Source: Paraburkholderia terricola (GTDB lineage: Bacteria > Pseudomonadota > Gammaproteobacteria > Burkholderiales > Burkholderiaceae). From it: a stretch of DNA of 64,000 bases. The stretch covers positions 124,001 to 188,000 of the forward strand of contig NZ_FRAB01000003.1 in assembly GCF_900142195.1 (NCBI RefSeq). Reading direction: 5' to 3'. The stretch's first letter is position 1. Each line of letters begins with the position of its first letter. The position numbers were made by a program, and so were the translations under genes. The notes under the pieces were generated by a model. It saw nothing but the letters and a program-made list of their open reading frames with translations. It did not search any database and was not told the origin of the DNA. Of the stretch, positions 47,169 to 55,818 are shown one piece after another.

Positions 47169-47194
47169 GGCGGCGCGGAGTGCGCCGCCTGTTT
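47169..47194 (+). terminator. Stem-loop terminator after the porin gene
   Basis: GGCGGCGC (47169-47176) and GCGCCGCC (47182-47189) form a perfect 8-bp stem with a GGAGT loop, followed by TGTTT. It lies between the convergent porin and hpaI genes and could serve either. The T-run is weak. Confidence 0.5.
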
Positions 47195-47235
47195 AGCGCG
47201 GTGTACGGTTCGCTGTTTCCGGTTTGCGGGTTCGA

Positions 47236-48039
47236 TCAATACCCGCCTCTCGCCGGCATCGCCGCTTCCGCTGTCTGCTTATACGACGCGGCCAGGTCCG
47301 CCGCCGCGCGGCTCAGCAAGCCCGTATCCGTGCCGACCGCCACGAACGTGGCGCCCGCCGCGAGATACTCAGCGGCAATCGCGGAATCGGGCGCCAATAC
47401 GCCCGCCGCCTTGCCGGCGCTGCGTACCGTCTCGATGCCGTTGCAAATCGCTTCGCGCACGCGCGCGTCGCCCGGCTTGCCAAGCAAGCCCATCGACGCG
47501 CTCAAATCCGCAGGACCGAAAAACACGCCGTCGACCCCTTCCACGCCCGCGATTGCCGGCAGATTTTGCATGCCTTGCAGCGTTTCCACCTGCACCAGCA
47601 CGCACAATTCCCGTGCCGCTGTGTGCAGATAATCCGGTATCCGGTTCCAACGCGATGCGCGCGCCAACGCACTGCCTACGCCGCGAATTCCTTGCGGCGG
47701 ATAGCGTGTCGCCGCGACGGCATCGATTGCCTGGTCGGCGGTATCGATCATCGGCAGCAGCAAGGTCTGCGCGCCGATGTCGAGCAACTGTTTGATCAAC
47801 GCGCTGTCGCTGCGCACCGGACGCACCACCGGATGCGACGCATACGCGGCGACCGCCTGCAATTGCGCGAGCGTGCTGCGTATGTCGTTCGGCGCATGCT
47901 CGTTGTCGATCAGCAGCCAGTCGAAACCCGCGGTGGCGAGCAACTCGGTGACGTAGGCGTCGGCGAGCGCGGCCCATAAACCGAACTGCGGCTTGCCTTC
48001 GATCAACGCGCGTTTGAAGGTGTTGTGCGGAAGTGACAT
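47236..48039 (-). CDS. hpaI: 4-hydroxy-2-oxoheptanedioate aldolase
   Basis: 267 residues, HpcH/HpaI family class II aldolase. [33 protein letters not shown] (with catalytic His/metal ligands), [20 protein letters not shown] (metal Glu) and [14 protein letters not shown] (metal Asp) are present. It cleaves 4-hydroxy-2-oxoheptanedioate to pyruvate and succinic semialdehyde, the final step of homoprotocatechuate degradation. ATG at 48039 is preferred over a TTG at 48048. Last gene of the hpa operon, 10 bp after hpaH. Confidence 0.93.
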   Translation of the reverse strand: MSLPHNTFKRALIEGKPQFGLWAALADAYVTELLATAGFDWLLIDNEHAPNDIRSTLAQLQAVAAYASHPVVRPVRSDSALIKQLLDIGAQTLLLPMIDTADQAIDAVAATRYPPQGIRGVGSALARASRWNRIPDYLHTAARELCVLVQVETLQGMQNLPAIAGVEGVDGVFFGPADLSASMGLLGKPGDARVREAICNGIETVRSAGKAAGVLAPDSAIAAEYLAAGATFVAVGTDTGLLSRAAADLAASYKQTAEAAMPARGGY

Positions 48040-48049
48040 GTCGGCCAAC

Positions 48050-48853
48050 TCAAATGAAATTCAAACCGATGCCGCCCAATGGACCGTAGTCGACATGAAA
48101 CGTGTCGCCGGCTCGCGCGGGGATCGGGCTCGTGAACGAGCCGCTCAGGATCACGTCGTTCGCGTTCAGCGCTTCGTCGTATCGGGCGATCTTGTTGGCG
48201 AGCCAGGCGACGCCGGTTGCGGGATGATTCAGCACCGCGGCTGCGAGACCGCTTTCCTCCACCGCGCCGTTCTTGTACAGCAGCGCGCCGACCCAGCGCA
48301 GATCGACGTCGAGCGGCCGCACTGGACGGCCGCCCAGAACGATGCCCGCATTGGCCGCGAAGTCCGAGATCGTGTCGTAGACCTTGCGCGGCGCTTTCGT
48401 TTCGCGGTCGAACTGTTCGATGCGCGCGTCGATGATCTCCACGGCGGGGCTGACGTAAGCCGTGGCGTCGAGCACGTCGAACAGCGTGACGCCGGGGCCC
48501 TTCAGCGGCTTGCTCAAGATGAACGCGAGTTCCACTTCCACGCGCGGCGCGATGAAGCGGTCCGCGCGAATGTCCTGGCCGCTTTCGATGAACATGCTGT
48601 CGAGCAGCGGCGCATAGTCGGGTTCGTCGATCTGCGACGAACGCTGCATGGCGCGCGACGTGAGGCCGATCTTGCGGCCCTTGATTACGTGACCCTCGGC
48701 CAGCTTGAGCTTGACCCATTCGCGCTGAATCGCGTAGCCGTCCTCGACGGTCATGTGCGGGTACGCGGCGGAGAAGTGACGCAGTTGCGTGCGGGTTTTC
48801 TCGGCGTTGTCGAGTTGCGCCGCAAGCTCGCGGATGGTCTGTTCGTCTAGCAT
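48050..48853 (-). CDS. hpaH: 2-oxo-hept-4-ene-1,7-dioate hydratase
   Basis: 267 residues of the MhpD/HpaH hydratase family. [35 protein letters not shown] and [10 protein letters not shown] carry the metal-binding acidic residues. It hydrates 2-oxo-hept-ene-dioate to the aldolase substrate. ATG at 48853 follows GGAGACC; an extension to 48934 lacks a site. It sits between hpaF and hpaI in the pathway operon. Confidence 0.93.
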   Translation of the reverse strand: MLDEQTIRELAAQLDNAEKTRTQLRHFSAAYPHMTVEDGYAIQREWVKLKLAEGHVIKGRKIGLTSRAMQRSSQIDEPDYAPLLDSMFIESGQDIRADRFIAPRVEVELAFILSKPLKGPGVTLFDVLDATAYVSPAVEIIDARIEQFDRETKAPRKVYDTISDFAANAGIVLGGRPVRPLDVDLRWVGALLYKNGAVEESGLAAAVLNHPATGVAWLANKIARYDEALNANDVILSGSFTSPIPARAGDTFHVDYGPLGGIGLNFI

Positions 48854-48894
48854 GTTGAGGTCTCCATGAGCCGCTGCATCGGCTGGGCTGGGCG

Positions 48895-49293
48895 CTATGG
48901 CTTGAGCCGCGCGTGCAGATTGTTGTGCTTCCACGTGCCGGCTTCGCTGAATTCATTGAGTTCGAGCGATAACGCGAGGCCCCGTTGTTCGAAGTCGGCG
49001 GCGAAGTGCTGTTTGATCAACGCGAATAACGCGTCGCCGGTCGATTTTTTAACGGCTTGCGAGCGGCCCGCGGCGATCTTCAGGTTCGCGTGCAGGAACG
49101 CGGCGTCGGGCCGGCCGTCGGCGATGCAGTACTGCGCGCAGCGCAACGCGCGCACGCGGATACCGCCGAGCGGATAAACATGCTGCTCATTCTCGCGCTG
49201 GGCGCCCAGGCAGTGAGCCAGCGTCTTGCATAATTCGCCGATGCTTTCCTCGCCGGCAAGATTGGCGCTGTATTCCAAGGTCAAATGCGGCAC
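48895..49293 (-). CDS. hpaF: 5-carboxymethyl-2-hydroxymuconate Delta-isomerase
   Basis: 132 residues, small CHMI fold. After the start residue, PHLTLEYSANL exposes Pro2 as the catalytic N-terminal proline of the tautomerase superfamily, and HVYPLGGIRVRA and DAAFLHANLKIAAGRS are family segments. A GTG start at 49293 is fixed by GAGGAG upstream and by the need for Pro2. It isomerises the semialdehyde-dehydrogenated ring-cleavage product. It follows hpaD after 17 bp. Confidence 0.92.
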   Translation of the reverse strand: MPHLTLEYSANLAGEESIGELCKTLAHCLGAQRENEQHVYPLGGIRVRALRCAQYCIADGRPDAAFLHANLKIAAGRSQAVKKSTGDALFALIKQHFAADFEQRGLALSLELNEFSEAGTWKHNNLHARLKP

Positions 49294-49310
49294 GTTGAAC
49301 TCCTCAAAAC

Positions 49311-50174
49311 TCAGACGGGCAGGGGCGTAACCGGAAAGATCGCGTTGATCTGGCCGGTGCCCGAACTGCCGAAATACGGCGTGACGACTTCCACCTTGCC
49401 GTCGTAACGGTCCCAGCCGAGTGCGCCGAGCAGCATCGCGGTGTCGTGCATGCCGCCTTCGCCCCAGCATTTCTCGTTGTAGAGCGGCAGCATCTCGCAG
49501 AAGGTCTTCCAGTCGCCGGCTTCCCAGAGATCGACCACCTTGCGATCCATCAATTCGAGGAACGGGCTCCAGACCTTGTGCATGAACTGCTCGGCCGTGC
49601 CGTTGTCGGCGAAATGGTGGCTCAACGAACCGCTCGCCAGAATCGCCACGGTGCCGTCGTAACGCTCCTCGATCGCCTTGCGCACCGCGAGACCGAAACG
49701 CGCGCTAGTCGCGAGGTCGTGCCACATGCACCAGCCCGCCACCGAGACTGCCTTGAAGTGCTGGTCGCCATTCATATAGCGCATCGGCACCAGCGTGCCG
49801 TACTCCAGATCGAGCGTGGTCTCGCTGTGCGCGCGGCTTTTCACGCCGATTTCGTTGGCGACTTCCGCGATCAGATTGCCGAGTTCGACATTGCCGGGAT
49901 ACGCGTAGGCCATGTTCTTGATGAAGTGCGGCAATTCATTGCTCGTGTAGACGCCTTCGAACTTCGGTGCGCAATTGATGTGGTATTCGCTGTTCACCAG
50001 CCAGTGCACGTCGAATACGACGATCGTATCCACACCCAGTTCGCGGCAACGCCGGCCGATTTCATGATGACCGTCGATCGCGGCCTGGCGGCAACCTCGG
50101 TGCGGACCGTCGAGTTCGGAAAGATACAGCGACGGGACGTGAGTCACTTTTGCTGCCAACGCGAGTTTGCCCAT
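49311..50174 (-). CDS. hpaD: 3,4-dihydroxyphenylacetate 2,3-dioxygenase
   Basis: 287 residues, class III extradiol dioxygenase (LigB-like). AKVTHVPSLYLSE and FDVHWLVNSEYH carry likely iron-binding histidines, and ASGSLSHHFADNG is another conserved segment. It opens the ring of homoprotocatechuate between carbons 2 and 3. ATG at 50174 begins the protein after an AAGGAGA-like site; the longer frame to 50507 is a shadow of hpaE. Fourth gene in the operon order G-G-E-D-F-H-I. Confidence 0.93.
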   Translation of the reverse strand: MGKLALAAKVTHVPSLYLSELDGPHRGCRQAAIDGHHEIGRRCRELGVDTIVVFDVHWLVNSEYHINCAPKFEGVYTSNELPHFIKNMAYAYPGNVELGNLIAEVANEIGVKSRAHSETTLDLEYGTLVPMRYMNGDQHFKAVSVAGWCMWHDLATSARFGLAVRKAIEERYDGTVAILASGSLSHHFADNGTAEQFMHKVWSPFLELMDRKVVDLWEAGDWKTFCEMLPLYNEKCWGEGGMHDTAMLLGALGWDRYDGKVEVVTPYFGSSGTGQINAIFPVTPLPV

Positions 50175-50232
50175 CGCGGTCTCCTTCTTTGTGTGGCGCG
50201 AGGCGAGATGCGCTCGCGCGTCGAACAGCGGT

Positions 50233-51690
50233 TCAGACGCCCCAACGCGGAATGTGATGCGAGCCGAGCGACACGCATACGTTCTTCGGTTCGAGGAACA
50301 CTTCGTAGCTCCACGTGCCGCCTTCGCGGCCCACGCCCGATGCCTTCGTGCCGCCGAACGGCTGACGCAGATCGCGCACGTTCTGACTGTTGACGAAACA
50401 CATGCCCGCTTCGACGGCGGCGGCGACGCGATGCGCGCGGCCCGTGTTCTCGGTCCAGATGTAGCTCGACAGGCCGTAGGCGATGTCGTTGGCGAGCCTG
50501 ATCGCATCGGCTTCGTCGTCGAATGGAATCAGGCAGGCGACCGGGCCGAAGATTTCTTCCTGCGCGATTCGCATGCGGTTGTCGACGTCGACGAATACAG
50601 TTGGCGCAACGAAGTTGCCCTTGCGCATGGCTTCGGGCAAGTCCGGCATATCGAGGCCGCCACAGGCGAGCGTCGCGCCTTCTTTGGGACCCAGTTCGAT
50701 ATAGCTGCGCACTTTCGCCAGATGCCCCTGGCTGATCATCGGTCCGATGATGGTGCCGTCGGCGAGCGGATCGCCCACCGCCAGGCGCTTCGCGCGTTCG
50801 ATGAAACGCGCGGCAAAGCGTGCGTAAATCGAGCGCTGCACCAGAATGCGCGAGCCCGCCGTGCAGCGTTCGCCGTTGTTCGAGAAGATCATGAACACGG
50901 CGGCGTCGAGCGCGCGTTCAAAATCGGCGTCGTCGAAAATCACGAACGGCGACTTGCCGCCGAGTTCCATCGAAAACTTCTTCAGGCCCGCGCTTTGCAC
51001 GATGCGGTTGCCGGTGGCGGTGGATCCGGTGAACGACACCGCATGCACATCGGGATGCGCCACCAGCGGCTCGCCGGTTTCCTTGCCGAAGCCGTGCACG
51101 ACATTCAGCACGCCCGCCGGAATGCCCGCTTCGAGCGCGAGATTGCCGAGCATCGACGCGGTGAGCGGCGACAGCTCGCTCATCTTCAACACGGCCGTAT
51201 TGCCGAACGCGAGGCAGGGCGCGACCTTCCACGTGGCCGTCATGAACGGCACGTTCCACGGCGAAATCAGCGCGCACACGCCGACCGGATGAAACAGCGT
51301 GTAGTTCAGATGCGTATCGGTGGGATACGTGTGGCCGTCGACGCGCGTGCACATCTCGGCGAAGTAGCTGAAGTTGTCGGCGGCGCGCGGCACGAGTTGC
51401 TTGCGGGTCTGCGAGATGGTCTGGCCGGTGTCCTTCGTTTCAGTCTCCGAGATCTCCGGCACGTTCTTCGCGATCAGTTCGCCGAGCTTGCGCACCAGCT
51501 TGGCGCGCTCAACCGCGGGCTTGCCGGCCCACGCGGGAAACGCATCCTTGGCCGCGCGCACCGCGGCGTCCACTTCTGCCGCGCCGGCGCGCGCGACTTC
51601 GGCAAGCACCTCTTGCGTGGCCGGATCGACGGTCTCGAAGTAGTCACGCGCAACGCTCGATTTGCCGTTGATCAGATGTTCGATTCGCAT
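50233..51690 (-). CDS. hpaE: 5-carboxymethyl-2-hydroxymuconate semialdehyde dehydrogenase
   Basis: 485 residues, NAD-dependent aldehyde dehydrogenase. SFTGSTATGNRI is the cofactor loop, MELGGKSPFVIF holds the general-base Glu, and NNGERCTAGSR holds catalytic Cys. It oxidises the ring-cleavage semialdehyde in the hpa pathway. Its start follows an AAGGA-rich stretch (AAAAAAGGACAAGGC). Genes upstream and downstream encode the flanking pathway steps, which supports this specific name over a generic one. Confidence 0.93.
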   Translation of the reverse strand: MRIEHLINGKSSVARDYFETVDPATQEVLAEVARAGAAEVDAAVRAAKDAFPAWAGKPAVERAKLVRKLGELIAKNVPEISETETKDTGQTISQTRKQLVPRAADNFSYFAEMCTRVDGHTYPTDTHLNYTLFHPVGVCALISPWNVPFMTATWKVAPCLAFGNTAVLKMSELSPLTASMLGNLALEAGIPAGVLNVVHGFGKETGEPLVAHPDVHAVSFTGSTATGNRIVQSAGLKKFSMELGGKSPFVIFDDADFERALDAAVFMIFSNNGERCTAGSRILVQRSIYARFAARFIERAKRLAVGDPLADGTIIGPMISQGHLAKVRSYIELGPKEGATLACGGLDMPDLPEAMRKGNFVAPTVFVDVDNRMRIAQEEIFGPVACLIPFDDEADAIRLANDIAYGLSSYIWTENTGRAHRVAAAVEAGMCFVNSQNVRDLRQPFGGTKASGVGREGGTWSYEVFLEPKNVCVSLGSHHIPRWGV

Positions 51691-51715
51691 TGCCTTGTCC
51701 TTTTTTCAGCCTTGA

Positions 51716-52474
51716 TCAAACGCGGCCGAAGTCCGCGTCGGATGCAATCGTATTGACGAGACGGCCCAGTCCGTCGATCTCGCAGACCACTTCATCGCCC
51801 GCATTCACGTTGACGATGCCTTCCGGCGTGCCGGTCAGGATCACGTCGCCGGGCGCGAGCGTCATGAAGCTGCTCAGGTATTCGATCAGCGCCGGGATAT
51901 CCGTGACGAGATCGCGCGTATTGCCGCGCTGCTGCAATGTGCCGTTCACGAAGGTGCGCAATTCCAGTTGCGTGACGTCCTCGACATCCGCCGCATCCAC
52001 GAACCAGGGGCCCAGCACCGTGCCGCCGTCACGATTCTTCACGCGAAGGTTGGGGCGGTAGTAGTTTTCCAGGTAGTCGCGGATCGCGTAGTCGTTCGCG
52101 GTCATGTAGCCGGCCACGTGCCGCATGGCGTTTTCGCGCTTGACGTGCTGCGCGGTTCGGCCGATCACGACGGCGAGTTCGCACTCGTAATGCATGAAGG
52201 CGACATCGGCGGGGCGGCGCGTGATGCCGCGGTGACCGATCACCGTGCCCGGTCCCTTGAGGAACACCAGCGGCTCTTCCTGCTTCGTGAACTGCAATTC
52301 CTTCGCGTGCTCGGCGTAGTTCAGGCCGAGCGCGAAGATCGTGCCGACTTCGATCGGCGCGAGCCACACGAGCTCATCCTCGCGACGCACGCGGCCGTCG
52401 GCGAGGCGCACGCCGTTGGCGTCGGGCGAGGCTTCGTGAATCGCGCCGGCATATGCGACGCGGCCGCGCATCAT
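51716..52474 (-). CDS. hpaG1: HpaG C-terminal subunit (decarboxylase/isomerase half)
   Basis: 252 residues, FAH family. FALGLNYAEHAKELQF, GHRGITRRPADVAFMHYECELAVVI, NDYAIRDYLENYYRPNLRVK and GDVILTGTPEGI match the second half of E. coli HpaG (HpcE) closely. It decarboxylates 5-oxo-pent-3-ene-1,2,5-tricarboxylate. ATG at 52474 overlaps the stop of the other HpaG half (ATGATG), so what is a fusion in E. coli is here two coupled genes. GGAG lies seven bases upstream. Confidence 0.92.
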   Translation of the reverse strand: MMRGRVAYAGAIHEASPDANGVRLADGRVRREDELVWLAPIEVGTIFALGLNYAEHAKELQFTKQEEPLVFLKGPGTVIGHRGITRRPADVAFMHYECELAVVIGRTAQHVKRENAMRHVAGYMTANDYAIRDYLENYYRPNLRVKNRDGGTVLGPWFVDAADVEDVTQLELRTFVNGTLQQRGNTRDLVTDIPALIEYLSSFMTLAPGDVILTGTPEGIVNVNAGDEVVCEIDGLGRLVNTIASDADFGRV

Positions 52475-53244
52475 GGCTGTTCTCCGGCTTGTTCCCGTGC
52501 GTCGATAAACGACACGTCGAGGGGCGGCCATGTACCAATGGACAGCGTGGCCGTGTCGCCGATATGGGCGACGGGCGATCCATACGGCACGCCCAGCGTG
52601 ATGACATCGCCTGCGCCAAGGGTCATGAAATCGGTCACGTCCGCGAGCAATTGCGCCACGTTGCGCACCGACGACGCCGTGCTCGCCGCGAAGATCTCGC
52701 GTCCATTGAGCGAAACCTTGATCGCGAGATCGTCGGGCGCGGGAACATGACGCGCGGCAACCAACGCCGGCCCGATCACGCAAAAGCCGTCGCGTGCGCG
52801 GAATCGCACCGAAGGACGATACACGCTGGCATGCGGCACACTCAGATCGGCGACCAGCGTATAGCCCGCGATGTAATCGAACGCACGCTCCACGCTCAGC
52901 CTCGTTGCAGTGCGGCCGATCACGATGCCCAGCGAAGCGCCGACTTCCACGCCGAGTGCATCGTCCGGCACGACGACGCGCGCGCGATGCCCGGCGAGCG
53001 TGTTGCGCGGCTTCAGATACAGAACGGGCGCTTGCGGCGGCGCTTTATATGGCGGCGCGTGCAGCGCGTCGCCTAGTGCGTTCAGCGCGGCACGGTCGTT
53101 CAGCAAGGTTCCGTAGACAGCGCCGTTCACCGGCGCGCGGCAGGCAATGCCGCGTGCGAGCAGCGCGGCCACGGCGTTCGCATCCACGTCGCGCGGCAAG
53201 GCGGTGCCCTCGGGATGCAGCAGATGATCGGCAAGTGCGAACAT
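52471..53244 (-). CDS. hpaG2: HpaG N-terminal subunit (isomerase half)
   Basis: 257 residues, FAH family, corresponding to the first half of E. coli HpaG: PYKAPPQAPVLYLKPRNTLAGH, AFDYIAGYTLVADLSVPHAS, FRARDGFCVIGPAL and LGAGDVITLGVPYG. The first gene of the operon; its start at 53244 lies downstream of the HpaR-type operator. It catalyses the 2-hydroxyhepta-2,4-diene-1,7-dioate isomerase step. The N-terminal 50 residues (ALADHLLHPEGTALPRD) are longer than in E. coli and less conserved-looking. Confidence 0.9.
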   Translation of the reverse strand: MFALADHLLHPEGTALPRDVDANAVAALLARGIACRAPVNGAVYGTLLNDRAALNALGDALHAPPYKAPPQAPVLYLKPRNTLAGHRARVVVPDDALGVEVGASLGIVIGRTATRLSVERAFDYIAGYTLVADLSVPHASVYRPSVRFRARDGFCVIGPALVAARHVPAPDDLAIKVSLNGREIFAASTASSVRNVAQLLADVTDFMTLGAGDVITLGVPYGSPVAHIGDTATLSIGTWPPLDVSFIDAREQAGEQP

Positions 53245-53266
53245 GACTCGGCTGTCTCTTTGATAA

Positions 53267-53286
53267 ACTACTAACATGCTAGTAGT
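53267..53286. promoter_or_regulatory. HpaR operator at the hpa divergent promoter
   Basis: ACTACTA (53267-53273), ACATGC, TAGTAGT (53280-53286) is a perfect 7-bp dyad, the form expected for a MarR-family dimer. It lies 22 bp before the first hpaG start and 93 bp before hpaR. It overlaps the predicted start point of the operon. Confidence 0.65.
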
Positions 53287-53313
53287 ATTGCGCTTGATAT
53301 CATCCACGGTCAA
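53284..53313 (-). promoter_or_regulatory. Predicted promoter of the hpa operon
   Basis: On the minus strand TTGACC (53313-53308), an 18-bp spacer and AATACT (53289-53284) give a plausible sigma70 promoter whose -10 box overlaps the operator dyad. A repressor bound there would block transcription. Confidence 0.45.
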
Positions 53314-53379
53314 TAGTCTGTCGGCTGATCGCGGGTTTTCCCTTGCGCTTCGACGGTTGCCTTTTACTTATCTTCCGAT

Positions 53380-53829
53380 ATGTCCGCTCACGCCTCCAAA
53401 CGAGTTTTGCACCGCAATCTGCCGATGCTGCTGTTGCGCGCCCGGGAAAAAATGATGGAGCGGTTCCGTCCATTGATTACCGCGCACGGACTCACCGAGC
53501 AGCAATGGCGCGTGATTCGCGCGCTCAACGAACACGGCCCGATGGAGCCGCGTCATATTTCCGATATCTGCACGATTTCGAGCCCGAGCATGGCCGGCGT
53601 GCTCGCGCGCATGGAGAGCATGGATCTGGTCACGAAGGAGCGTTTCGCGGAAGACCAGCGCCGCGTGCTGGTGTCGCTCACCGATACGAGCGTGGACCTG
53701 GTGCGCGTGATTTCGAAGGATCTCGAAGCGCACTATCGCGCGCTGGAGCGCAAGGTCGGGCCGGAGGTCGTCGAGCGCGTGTACCGCGCGGTCGACGATC
53801 TGCTGGCCGGCCTGGAGGCAGAGGATTAA
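53380..53829 (+). CDS. hpaR: MarR-family repressor of the homoprotocatechuate operon
   Basis: 149 residues, winged-helix MarR fold with LTEQQWRVIRALNEHGPMEP, DICTISSPSMAGVLARMES (recognition helix) and RRVLVSLTDTS (wing). HpaR represses the meta operon until homoprotocatechuate or 4-hydroxyphenylacetate binds. It is divergent from hpaG, with the dyad at 53267-53286 between them. The N-terminus SAHASKRVLHRNLPMLLLRARE is typical of this subfamily. ATG at 53380. Confidence 0.92.
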   Translation: MSAHASKRVLHRNLPMLLLRAREKMMERFRPLITAHGLTEQQWRVIRALNEHGPMEPRHISDICTISSPSMAGVLARMESMDLVTKERFAEDQRRVLVSLTDTSVDLVRVISKDLEAHYRALERKVGPEVVERVYRAVDDLLAGLEAED

Positions 53830-53860
53830 GGAAGCGCGTGTTCCCTGGCGGCGAAGCCGC

Positions 53861-55009
53861 TCACCAGCCCTGAAAGCGCCGCCATTCCACGCTGTTGCCT
53901 TCCGGCGAAACGGCGTGATACTCGGGAAATTGCGCGCCGGTGGCGCAGGCGTGATTCGGCAGAATGCGCAGTTTCATGCCGATGGGAAAGCGTTGCGCGA
54001 TGTCGTCGGCATGGCCGCCTTCGTCACCCGTCGCCCACGTTAATGAAAGAATCCCATGCTCCTGATTGGCGCCGCTCACCACGTAACCGGCAAGCGGCGT
54101 GCCATTCAGCAAACACGGCTGGCCGTAGCCGAAATCGTGCGATTGCCTCGACGTGCCGCGATCGCGGCTCATCGCCATCCAGCCCGCGTCGAGAATCGCC
54201 CAGCCTTTATCCGCCTGGTGGCCGATCACGGTGGCGAGCACGCTGAGCGCGATGTCTTCGAGCGCGCACACGCCCACGTTGTGCATGACCAGATCGAAGA
54301 ACACGTACACGCCCGCCCGCACTTCGGTGACACCTTCCAGTTGCCCGACCGCGAGCGCGGTGGGCGTCGAGCCGACACTGACGGCCGGGCACGGAATGCC
54401 CGCATCGCGCAAGCGTTGCGCCGCGCGCACGCAGCCGGCGCGTTCCTGCTCCGCGAGCGCGGCGAGCGCCTGCGGCGTATGCAGTTCGTAGCTGGAGCCC
54501 GCGTGAGTCATCACGCCGCCAACAGTTACGCCGTTGTCATGCAGAATCCGGCCGACTTCGAGCAACGTGTCCTGTTCCGGCGTGATGCCCGAGCGGTGCC
54601 CGTCGGTGTCCACCTCGATCCACACCTCGAAGGTTTCGCCGTGCTGGTCGCCGAATGCGGCGACGGCCGCCGCGGCGGTGGGGTTGTCCACCACCAGCTT
54701 GAGGTCGCAGCCCTGGCGACGCAGCGCCAACGCTCGCGGCAACTTTGCAGGGACGATGCTGACCGCGTAGAGAATGTCGTCCACGCCCGCGGCGAAGAAC
54801 GCCTCCGCTTCCTTCAGCGTCGAGACCGTGATGCCGCGCGCGCCGGCGGCGATCTGCGCGCGCACCACGTCGATACATTTGGTGGTTTTCACATGCGGAC
54901 GGAACGCGACGCCCAAGGCGTTCATGCGCCCCTGCATCCGCGCAATGTTCTTCTGCATGCGGGCGATGTCGATTAGCGCGGCTGGGGTATCGATATGGTC
55001 GAGTTTCAT
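53861..55009 (-). CDS. DSD1-family PLP enzyme (D-threonine aldolase/D-serine dehydratase-like)
   Basis: 382 residues, fold-III PLP enzyme. RPHVKTTKC (about 37-45) holds the PLP lysine, a TIM-barrel follows to about 250, and the C-terminal beta domain has ILPNHACATG, the metal-binding His/Cys pair of eukaryote-like D-serine dehydratase and D-threonine aldolase. Likely substrates are D-threonine, D-serine or beta-hydroxy-D-aspartate-type amino acids. The HAD gene lies 24 bp upstream and probably shares the transcript. Confidence 0.9.
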   Translation of the reverse strand: MKLDHIDTPAALIDIARMQKNIARMQGRMNALGVAFRPHVKTTKCIDVVRAQIAAGARGITVSTLKEAEAFFAAGVDDILYAVSIVPAKLPRALALRRQGCDLKLVVDNPTAAAAVAAFGDQHGETFEVWIEVDTDGHRSGITPEQDTLLEVGRILHDNGVTVGGVMTHAGSSYELHTPQALAALAEQERAGCVRAAQRLRDAGIPCPAVSVGSTPTALAVGQLEGVTEVRAGVYVFFDLVMHNVGVCALEDIALSVLATVIGHQADKGWAILDAGWMAMSRDRGTSRQSHDFGYGQPCLLNGTPLAGYVVSGANQEHGILSLTWATGDEGGHADDIAQRFPIGMKLRILPNHACATGAQFPEYHAVSPEGNSVEWRRFQGW

Positions 55010-55033
55010 GCTTTCGCGGAGAACGGAAGGGTT

Positions 55034-55690
55034 TCAGAGCGCGCCGAAGCGACTGAGCCACGGCACCAGCGAGTCGAGCGTCGGCGACTCGATTTCCGGC
55101 GACTGCGCGCCCGTCACGAGCGGCAGACCGACGTGGTTATGCCAATACGTCCGCAAGCCGATGGCGGCGGTGCCGAACATGTCGTAGCTGGAGCCGGCCA
55201 CGAACGCGGCTTCGTGGGCTTGCACGCCGAGTTTTTCGAGCGCGAGCCGGTACGGCAAGGGGTTCGGTTTGTACACGCCGGCTTCTTCGGCGGTAACGAT
55301 TGCGTCCCAGCCGATCGGCAAGAGATCGGCCGCCTGCTTGCCGAGGCGCGCGGAGCAGTTGGTGACGACCGCCAGTTTGCAATGCGGCTTGAGCGCCTGC
55401 AGTGTTTCCAGGGCGCGAGGCCACGGCGCGAGTTCCAGCCAGTCCGCTTCGAGCGCGAACGCGGCGGATTCCGGCAGGCCGACTTTTTCGGCCGCGTTGC
55501 GCACCAATTGTTCATACGCAATGTAGCGGCCGCAGCCATAGGTCAGGCGCAAATACGCCGCGCGCCACGCGCGACCCGCCTGCTCGGAACCCGCGGCGCG
55601 ATTCCATGACGACCATGAATCGAGCAGGGCGGTCAGCAGGTCGAACAGGACAGCCTTGGGATAGGCAGCGGGGACGGCGGCGGAAGTCAT
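55034..55690 (-). CDS. HAD-superfamily hydrolase
   Basis: 218 residues. Motif I is LFDLLTALLDS: the nucleophile Asp is present but the second Asp of phosphatases is replaced by Leu, as in L-2-haloacid-dehalogenase-like members. AVVTNCSARLGKQA is motif II and GVYKPNPLPYRLALEKL with AAFVAGSSYDMFGTAAIGL gives motifs III and IV. A helical cap spans about 20-85. Substrate unknown. First of a two-gene unit with the DSD1 gene, which suggests a linked amino-acid or by-product repair role. Confidence 0.88.
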   Translation of the reverse strand: MTSAAVPAAYPKAVLFDLLTALLDSWSSWNRAAGSEQAGRAWRAAYLRLTYGCGRYIAYEQLVRNAAEKVGLPESAAFALEADWLELAPWPRALETLQALKPHCKLAVVTNCSARLGKQAADLLPIGWDAIVTAEEAGVYKPNPLPYRLALEKLGVQAHEAAFVAGSSYDMFGTAAIGLRTYWHNHVGLPLVTGAQSPEIESPTLDSLVPWLSRFGAL

Positions 55691-55818
55691 GATCTGGACC
55701 GGCGGTGGACGGTGCTTCGATTATAGGGTTTCACCGCCGATACGGCGTTCAGCCAGCCTGATTCATAGATTCAATCGAACTGAATAGAGCAATTTGCATG
55801 CGAGGTGCCCCATGAATA

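Noticed and set aside
55691..55818. Tiny ORF and repeats between the HAD and LysR genes
   Set aside because: Reads MNIIAATAAAV and stops; no support beyond chance.
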